Below, in pieces: positions 57,901 to 64,000 of a stretch of DNA of 64,000 nt (its first letter is position 1; the number at the start of each line of letters is the position of its first letter). The stretch lies in NCBI RefSeq assembly GCF_945859685.1, contig NC_079149.1:62948991-63012990 (forward strand), given 5' to 3'. The notes beneath the pieces were generated by a model, which saw only the letters and a program-made list of their open reading frames with translations, had not been told where the DNA came from and ran no database searches. The position numbers and the translations under genes were made by a program. This DNA is from Eupeodes corollae (taxonomy: Eukaryota > Arthropoda > Insecta > Diptera > Syrphidae).

Positions 57901-59319
57901 AAGAAGCTCGACGATCTTCAGTCTAAGCTAGAAGTATCCGTAGAACTTTCAAATAATGAAAAATCTGTGCAAATTGAAATCAAGCCCAGAAAATCAAAAG
58001 TTTTAAACAATTGCAAGGATGAGGCTTATGATGAATTGAAATCCAATTCAAGATGTTTAAGCAAAAAAAATAGAAAAAACAAAAAACATCGATCTTTTTC
58101 TGAGTCTACTTGTGATGACATAAAACAAGAAAATAAAAAATCAACATCTGCTTCAAACAATAAAAACACAAAAGTCAATGAATTCAAACAACATGAGTGT
58201 AGGAATGCTACCAACAAGGAAGCCAGCGCCAACGCCACCGCCGTCATTTCATCTCCGGTAGTAATAAATAATAGTGGAGGAGATAACATTCAAATACCAT
58301 TCAACCGAAAACAGAGAAGCTACTCCGAGTCGCGCAACCAAAGCGCTCCGACATTCAAAGGAATTCTCAAGCATAGCTCTCGATATTTGCGCACTATGTC
58401 GGACAGTTGTTCGTCAATGGAAGAAAATATGTCGTACTCATGCTCCATTGATGGAGACCTAAAGTGCGCGCATTCAATTAGTGATATTCCAGAGGAAAAC
58501 ACTTCTCAAAATAGTCTCTCAGAGAGTTGCAAGAAGACTGTTAGATTTAGTGATGTCATCAAGAAAAACATATTTCGGTAAAAAGTCATATTTCTCTTAT
58601 TTTATTTACATTTTTATTTTATTGTCAAAGCACTAAAGCTCTTAATTTGTAAGCTTACTTAGCTAAAACATATGAGTTTTTTTATTTTTAAACATTGATA
58701 AACATAACATAAGGACAAAATGTCTCAACCAAATAAGTCGACTTAAGAGCTTTTGTTTTGATTGATTCAATCTAAAGAAAACTAAAATCTTGACAGTGAA
58801 TGTTGCGTTTTTAAACTTATAACTAATAATTCTTATATTGTAGCTTGGACTCGAGTATCTTAGGTCGTCGTAGGTTAAACCAGAAGAAGAAAAACAAAAA
58901 ACGTGCTCTTCAACGTCGTCATAGCGAAGGCGATTCGGCAGATTATGAAGATAGCAAGGTAATGTTTTTTTTCTTAAACTCTTTCGCTTCATTCAAGCTA
59001 CGTTAAGCATTCCCCAATTTGTTTGTTATTATTCAGCTGTTTTTTTGTATCATAGCGTTTGCTTTTTACATATATTTTTGATCCCATCTAGAAGATAGAT
59101 ATTGTAATAAATATATATTTATAATTTCAGTCTCCAAACAACAGCGAATGCTGCCATAAGGATTGTGAAAAACAAAGGAAATCTTCAAAACACGACAGTG
59201 GCCTAGATCTTTCTACTCAAGGCAAACATGAAAATGCCTGTTCAATGCGAAACCGGATTGAATCAGAATCTTCTGATTTGGATTCGAAAAATAGCCTTAT
59301 GTTTGATATAGACATGTAG
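50795..59319 (+). CDS. Ktu: Kintoun / DNAAF2, axonemal dynein preassembly factor (PIH1 protein)
   Basis: Cytoplasmic co-chaperone for preassembly of dynein arms; in flies needed for sperm and chordotonal cilia. Exons: 50795-51953, 57470-58577, 58844-58958, 59131-59319, phases 1, 2, 0, giving 856 residues. The PIH1 domain fills most of exon 1 (EEFRKLFLDYCEEIQDPKNR, LEAERGVDVTFLNPEPGFVV, GLNWSIPHG, FHPEAF, REYKVRLDRVNIKFPNL), followed by a CS-like region (YVLKHRRPVDMSEMTY, PKELVVEIELPLL, KPAKYKLNVDLPY). Exon 2 continues with IGAGYYPAYYAFYFEF and a long low-complexity, Ser/Asn/Lys-rich stretch. The C-terminus has basic RRRLNQKKKNKKRALQRRHS and ends SLMFDIDM. The ATG at 50795 is used because no upstream in-frame ATG exists. 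Intron 1 (5.5 kb) holds several Tc1-type remnants. Confidence 0.93.
52240..52770 (-). mobile_element. Tc1-type transposase C-terminal remnant
   Basis: Minus strand: WSSQSPVRNIVEK (decayed SPDLNPIEN), WNELERK, then QLWEAVQKEWYSIPRQTCQK, LIESMQRRLQKVLDDNGGYT. This is the usual last part of a Tc1 transposase. It lies in kintoun intron 1, antisense. No ends found. Confidence 0.78.
52930..54225 (-). mobile_element. Tc1-like transposon, decayed
   Basis: The left end is CAGTGATGGACAAAATAAAA, then GAAACAAGCTT, preceded by TA. The right end on minus is CTGGAAAAAATAATAGAAAC, then AAGCTT, with its outer bases changed. The minus strand keeps LNLIEHL and the C-terminal TDMCRMVKEVINNKSGTTKY (53214-53426). 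Further plus-strand text at 53640-53770 is the complement of the HGGGS and DESKF regions. It includes a TA dinucleotide-rich tract near 53042-53092. Confidence 0.8.
54896..55015 (-). repeat. tRNA-SINE 3' fragment
   Basis: Matches the SINE body and terminus (plus strand GGTGGCGTAACAGTCCGTTG, AACCAGGGCCTAGTGACTTA, CAACCATTCCTGTGTGCGAG). No B-box half is present. Confidence 0.65.
55040..55600 (-). mobile_element. Tc1-type transposase remnant
   Basis: Minus strand: FDSDGKVNIWRKLNKELKEK, KLKATVKRGSGNWVMV, a decayed ..DSDGK..WRK..K.L......VKHGGG..MVWG block, then scattered pieces toward the second D. It lies in kintoun intron 1. Confidence 0.65.
55781..56880 (-). mobile_element. Tc1-like transposon, decayed
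   Basis: The left end is CAGTGGTGTAACACGCTAAA after TA. The right end near 56880 reads, on minus, TATAGTGTAAAAGTAAC, a weak match. The minus strand encodes GRTRKSSGDIKKYTTKTLKH, GGGNILMWGCFSW, MPLRWKFMQDNDLKHTSRKV, then PWLSQSPVLNPLENLWAIVK and a GTKGYSTKF end. The DDE residues and spacing are recognisable but a frame change occurs near 56228. Confidence 0.82.
57470..58577 (+). CDS. Ktu: Kintoun exon 2
   Basis: Acceptor TTTATTTCAG. Residues 387-755. It starts ESELCHSPTVSRNPNFFLKN and ends TVRFSDVIKKNIF, then CG of a split Arg codon before GTAAAA. Confidence 0.92.
58844..58958 (+). CDS. Ktu: Kintoun exon 3
   Basis: Short exon of 115 nt after ATATTGTAG. Encodes LDSSILGRRRLNQKKKNKKR, then QRRHSEGDSADYEDSK, ending phase 0 before GTAATG. 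Strongly basic, then acidic. Confidence 0.9.
59131..59319 (+). CDS. Ktu: Kintoun exon 4 (C-terminus)
   Basis: Acceptor ATAATTTCAG. Encodes SPNNSECCHKDCEKQRKSSK through KNSLMFDIDM and TAG. AATAAA at about 59620 is a possible poly(A) signal. Confidence 0.9.
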   Translation, partial: SPNNSECCHKDCEKQRKSSKHDSGLDLSTQGKHENACSMRNRIESESSDLDSKNSLMFDIDM

Positions 59320-59894
59320 ATCAAACAAATATTTTTTAAACAGTTCCGAATATTACACAAATATAGCATAAGAAGCTATTTGAAGAACTTTTATAACTAT
59401 TTTGTAAAATATATTGAGTTTTTAAATATTATGAAGTAAATTTGAGTTTTATTATTAATTTTTTTTTTCAGTTTAAGGAATTTGTGGATTCCAATTTGTT
59501 TAGTTAAACAAATTTCGAAATAATTTGTTTTGAAATGTGGAAGCATTCTCAGATTAATTAGGTTGTACAGCAATTGCACCATTTTCTTCCGAAGTTTATT
59601 ATGAAGTAACAAATATTACAAAATAAAACAACTTTCAGTTATCTAATAAAAAAATTTGTAAAAATATTTATAAAAACTTAGCTTTCTCTAAAATTAATAA
59701 AAGTTAGAATTTTAAGGTTTATTACCCGTGGCGTTATTATAAGTGCCCAAGACACTTAAAAGTTTTCTCATGGGTGCTGCCTCTTCCGAAGAATTGGCAA
59801 ATATTACAAGAGGAATTCTTGTCGTGATAAGTGCGTTTTCATATTAGCCGCTCGTATTCGGCATACAAATTGTAGGTCGCCTACATCCCTGACA

Positions 59895-60330
59895 TGACTC
59901 ACACACCGGAATGGTTAAAACAATTAGTGAACCAAGGCTTACTGACTTACAACTGTCAACCATTCCTGTGTGCGAACAATTGCAGGGAAATATGCCCGAA
60001 TCCGAACGACTAATTTGAGAAAGCTCATGACAAGAATTACTCTTGGACAATTTGTCAATTCATCTCACGAGGCAGTACCGGTGAAAGTAACTTTAAGTGG
60101 CCCAGACAGGGATCGAACCCAAGACCTCTGGCATGAGAGTCCAACGCACTTTTTTTATAAATTCATTTTTATTAGTTCATTCTTAAACCTATCTTAAAGC
60201 TAGACAAAAAATCATAAAACTAGCCTAATTATCCTAAACTAGCCTAGCTCCAGCGTTCCACGTACTTACAACTAACTTAATGGTCCCATACGGACGCTAT
60301 AAGTTAAACTATAACACTTAAACCTAATGT
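59895..60330 (-). mobile_element. tRNA-derived SINE, composite copy 3 (uninterrupted)
   Basis: The fullest copy without a later DNA-transposon insert. On plus it reads body (GACTTACAACTGTCAACCAT, GACAAGAATTACTCTTGGAC), then the complement of the B box (CAGGGATCGAACCCAAGACC at about 60105-60124) and AGTCCAACGCACTTTTTTT. The insert follows (TCTTAAAGCTAGAC, ACTAGCCTAATTA, GTCCCATACGGAC). Its body and insert give the empty sites for the elements at 31147 and 38699. Confidence 0.72.
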
Positions 60331-60334
60331 CTTT

Positions 60335-60700
60335 CGGCCCCAAGATCTATTTTACTTCATTTAAATTTTATTTATTTTGTATTTATTAGAAAATTTAAAA
60401 AAAATTAATATCAATATCCTTTTTTATTTTTACTTACTTACTAAATGTACTTTAAATTAGGTCCCTAAAATAAAACTTAAAACTTACTTAAACTACCTAT
60501 TCTACCTATAAACTACCTAAGACTAGAACAACCATAGTAGCAAATCTAACTATCTAACATTTTTTGTTTTTCATATTTTGTTGTCCTTTTTTTTCTTATT
60601 CCATTTTTAATTTTGTTCGTGTGTATATTTTTGTTTATGACACCATGCCTATTCTACTTAAAACTAAACCCTAAAACTATAAACCAAGTATGTAAGCTGG
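60335..60700. other. Low-complexity AT-rich spacer
   Basis: ACTTACTTAAACTACC-type simple tracts (60470-60560) and T runs. No feature recognised. Confidence 0.5.
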
Positions 60701-60724
60701 CCAAGGCTTAAAACCCCATCCTAG

Positions 60725-61690
60725 CTACCCACTATAAAGTGCCGATTGAAGCCACAACGGGACCCGTTCGGATACAGCCCTACTGAACCGAAGCAGCTCT
60801 GCTCTGCCTTGTGCCATGACGTCCCGATTGAACAGGAGTCGCCTATCCACGGTTCGTCGTCTGAAAAGGTAGATTAGCGGAACTGCCAATCCATCCTGTA
60901 TCAGACCGCTTCTATCTAAACAGAGGAATGTCTCTGGGGGAATGAAGCCGCTCAAGCGTGCATTCTCAAAATATTAGTCGTTCGGATAGAACGCCCCGAA
61001 AATTAAATTGTTGGTCGAAGACATAGCTCTTGCAATGTGACCTCGAACGAGTTTTATCACGAAATTGTCAATTCTGTTGATTCGAGCCCCGTTGTATAGG
61101 ACCTCGTTTGAATAGTAATGCACATAAGAAGATTCGGCTGTTCGATATAAGCCGGTACAGCGTCGTAAACACTGCCGCTCGAACACCCGAAACTTCTCCA
61201 TCTGGGAAGGAGCAACGTTGAACCACACAGGACAACCATAAACGATCATTGGCCGTATGAGGGCCATGTAGCAAATTACCTTCACTCTGGGATCAAGTCG
61301 ACTGCTAAAAAACAGCCGTTTCGTCAAAGCGAAGGCTCCTCTGGCCCTGGTCAGAGCAGCATTTGTATGTCTGTCGAAATATAAATACTGATCTAACCAG
61401 ATACCGAGGTACTTCACTACACTTTTGCTCGCTAATGGCTGCCCGTGAAGATCAACGATGACCATCTTGCGCCAATTCTTACACGTATCCCTCGTGGCCC
61501 TAGCCAACGGAGTCCGGAACAGAATTGTCTCCGACTTCTGGACATTTATTTTCAGTTTCCAGTCATCACAATATCGCTGAATCTTGTCGAAATCATACTG
61601 CAAGAGAATTCTAATAACCTCAACCTTTCGGGCCGTTCTGTACTCAATTATATCGTCGGCGTACGCAATTGCCTTTGTAAGACTACCTAT
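60725..61690 (-). mobile_element. Non-LTR retrotransposon 3' part (Jockey-clade-like)
   Basis: Minus strand: AIAYADDII (RT active site) near 61650, then MQYDFDKIQRYCDDWKLKIN, VQKSETILFRTPLARATR, VVKYLGIWLDQYLYFDRHTN and MIVYGCPVWFNVAP, in a clean 209-codon frame (61603-60974). After one stop comes LSGFIPPETFLCLDRSGLIQ to a stop at 60725. It is GC-richer than its surroundings, suggesting a relatively recent insertion. 5'-truncated. There is no tail in the usual sense, but A/C-rich sequence follows at 60660-60720. Confidence 0.87.
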
Positions 61691-61704
61691 CAGATCGCTG
61701 GTGT

Positions 61705-61815
61705 AGAGTCCAACGCACTAACTATCATGCCACAGGTACTACTACCGGAATGGTTGAGAGTCGTAAATCACTAGGCCCTGGTTCTTTACGGACTGTTGTC
61801 ACATAATTTATTTAT
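61705..61815 (+). repeat. tRNA-SINE fragments (head inverted next to tail)
   Basis: Plus strand carries the complement of the tRNA-like head (AGTCCAACGCACTAACTATC, ATGCCAC), directly followed by the SINE tail module (GGAATGGTTGAGAGTCGTAA, CACTAGGCCCTGG, then CACATAATTTATTTATTT). The two parts are in opposite orientation compared with full copies, so two truncated copies or an inversion are involved. Confidence 0.6.
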
Positions 61816-62089
61816 TTTTTATAACGGGGAAAATGATCAAATGAATCGATCGGCATTATTAATTTTAACAATTTTTTTTTCTTTTTGTTTGATTAAAACA
61901 TATTCTTTTATTGCATTGTGCATTATATTGAGAAAGCCGCAACTTTATAATTTTTTTTATAATAGACGGGAGTTATACAAATTTTGGCTTCCGTGATCCC
62001 CTAAATGTTTTAATTAGTTTATTGTAATGGGTCTATTTTAATTTGATTCTTTATCAATATTGTAAAAACAAATGTAAATAAAGGGCACT

Positions 62090-62660
62090 GCCTTTAGTTG
62101 AGGATGGACGAAGTGTGCAGTATGCCGCTGTTATGATCGGAAAAACGGAGACGACCGACGGTAAGAAGGGCTATTCATAGGTACAGACACCAACTCCTGC
62201 AACCGGCGGAAAGGCTCAGTTCGCCCTAGAGCAACATCTGCAAGGGATGCTCAATATTTGGTGCTTCAAAGTCTCCGAGATCGTCACCAAACAGCGGTTG
62301 GTCTGTCTCATAGACTTCGATTCGTTAGGGGGAGAGCTGTAAATATGTGGTTCCTTTCGCACCATTTATTGAAGACAATTTCTTTCTAATGCAGGACATG
62401 CTAGGTGGGTTACCGACTACTTACAAGAAGTGGATATCGATGTAATGGCTTGGCTTGCAATGAGCTGGGGTATGAATCCCATCTACTGGGAAAAATGATA
62501 AGGAGGCGACCCGCCCTTCCAGAAACACTCAATGGGCTGAGATCTGCCCTAGTGGAGGATTGGGAAAATGTGGACGATACCATCGTAACAAACCTTATCC
62601 AAGGTATGCCCAGGCGAATTAAAGCTTTATTAGATCGTGGAGCCAATACCCACTATTGAT
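62090..62660 (+). mobile_element. Tc1-type transposase remnant with internal deletion
   Basis: In shifting frames: SSPRATSARDAQYLVLQSLR, DRHQTAVGLSHRLR (second HTH), then directly VVPFAPFIEDNFFLMQD (second catalytic D), TDYLQEVDIDVMAWLAMSWG, MNPIY (decayed NPIE) and PSLPETLNGLRSALVEDWEN, IQGMPRRIKALLDRGANTHY. The part containing the first D is missing. Confidence 0.8.
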
Positions 62661-62664
62661 GAAA

Positions 62665-64000
62665 CAAGGTCTAGTTTACAAAAAAATGTAAAATGTCAAC
62701 TTATGAAGTTTTTGCCTATTTTCTTTAATTTATGGTTTATTTCAAAATGATCTAATCTACATAAGGTGATAGTCAAATTAATACATAAAAAGCTGCACAA
62801 AAAAAATGTGATAGTCGTTTTCAAACAAATATGTTTATTCCGAATAAAGATACCAGACGCTTACACAAACGACTGGAAATTTTTCTTAGTTAACTTTTTT
62901 TCTTGAAAAAAACACATTCCTGTGACCGATAAAGCTTACGAAATTCGAAAAAGCAAGAAAAGTAAGAATTTTATTCAAAATCAGCCAATTTGAAACTTTT
63001 ATTTAGATATTTTATTAGTATCAATTAAAAATTTCACCAAGGCAACAACGAATTTTGACAATTTGAATCTGAAATTGTTCAATCGAATTGAATTGAGTTC
63101 AATCATCTTACACAGACAAAATGAAAATGATACAGCCCTATTACGGTTGTCAATTATCAATACGCTAGTTGACATTTTTCAATGAAATTGATGAATTGGT
63201 ATTATCGTTGTCACCAATCAACATTTTTGATAAACTGTGAACGCTCTTCAGAAATTAGATCTATTGTGAATGATTCAAATTGACAGTCTTGGTATTATGG
63301 TTGTCAAAATATTTGTTGATTATCAAATTTTCAGTCAATAACAAATTCCTTGTTAATAAAATATTTAACGGATCGCAAAAGCCAAAAGCATGTCAACTAT
63401 TGAACTATTTTTTGGTAAAACTTAAATTGAAGAAGAAAATACTTTGGAGCAAGCCAAGATTCGAAGAAAACTACGCGATGCTTCAAATCCAGAGATGGCA
63501 GAAATGCGATTTTTTTTTATTTACTACATTTGTTACGTCTGCTATAAATGATGTAGTTAATGTAGTTAAATGTAGTTAACGTAGTTAAATGTAGTTAACG
63601 TAGTTAAATGTAGCAGACGTAGCGGTAGACGTCAAAACGTAGTTTGAAATGTCCATTCAACCACCAAATTGACAAATTGCATCGAAAAGATAACTGTTAA
63701 AGTGTAAAAAACGAACTCTCGAAAATTCGGAACATGGATTAACCAAGAACATTCCAAAAAATTGATAGATATCATAACACTATACTCTTAAAATGAACGA
63801 CAAAAATAAAACAGATGATTATTAAATTTGCAATTTTCTTTCATAAAACTTCGAATTCCTTGATTTAGTTCAATTACGCAACATATTTGGTTCTTATGTA
63901 TAGTTCAGTATTTTTAAATCGTTAGTCGTTACTTATTCACTCGTTTTTTTTAAATTCTTTTTGAAATTTAACGTTTTTTGTGAAGGTAGCACACATAACA
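62665..64000. other. Right edge, no gene; TGTAGTTAAACG tandem tract
   Basis: No coding similarity. A tandem tract of about 75 bp at 63553-63625 is built from GTAGTTAAATGTAGTTAACG-type units. Imperfect repeats containing TATTACGGTTGTCA or TATTATGGTTGTCA occur near 63140, 63200 and 63293. Confidence 0.5.

Noticed and set aside
58026..58289. 87-codon minus-strand frame rich in Leu and Phe
   Set aside because: Shadow of the Lys/Asn/Ser-rich part of kintoun exon 2.
60090..60135. Functional tRNA gene (GGTTCGATCC B box)
   Set aside because: The 5' half is displaced by an insertion and the sequence recurs as a dispersed repeat.
1..64000. CRISPR array, bacterial operon or prophage
   Set aside because: Spliceosomal introns, fly-like genes and eukaryotic transposons throughout. 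No spaced palindromic repeats of CRISPR type.

Overview
This is a strongly AT-rich eukaryotic window with spliceosomal introns (GT-AG), polypyrimidine acceptors and a very heavy load of decayed transposons. The four host genes recognised by protein similarity all look dipteran, closest to Drosophila versions as far as I can recall, so the source is most likely a fly (probably Brachycera). I cannot name the species. There are no bacterial-type operons, CRISPR arrays or ordinary RNA genes.

Host genes, left to right: (1) the first two coding exons of muskelin on the minus strand (2493-3062), with the rest running off the left edge; (2) an ectonucleoside triphosphatase of the GDA1/CD39 family (Drosophila NTPase, ENTPD5/6 type) on the minus strand. 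Its six exons run from 28662 down to 8153 and rebuild in frame to 461 residues, including a 63-nt intron that is open in frame; (3) calcineurin B (CanB2 type) on the plus strand, with exons at 33271-33310, 40257-40555 and 42837-43007. These give the complete 170-residue four-EF-hand protein except for an initiator ATG on an unplaced upstream exon; (4) kintoun/DNAAF2, the axonemal dynein preassembly factor, on the plus strand with four exons at 50795-59319, which rebuild to 856 residues. NTPase and CanB2 are divergently oriented. The four genes have unrelated jobs and do not form a pathway.

The rest is introns and intergenic DNA filled with mobile elements. Recognisable classes are Tc1/mariner-superfamily DNA transposons, including one nearly intact Tc3-like copy and one with a spliceosomal intron in its transposase; non-LTR retrotransposon fragments of several clades; TIR elements with TTA/TAA target duplications (PIF/Harbinger type); a TTAA-flanked piggyBac-type MITE; and other foldback MITEs.

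The most unusual items are two families of pol III-type retroposon. One is a 276-bp 5S-rRNA-derived SINE at 37643-37918 with a 12-bp target duplication. The other is a tRNA-derived SINE whose tRNA head has itself been split by a poly(A) insertion, a composite seen in three places. Two of these tRNA-SINE copies were later hit by Harbinger-like elements, and the unoccupied copies in the same window serve as empty sites that define the target duplications.
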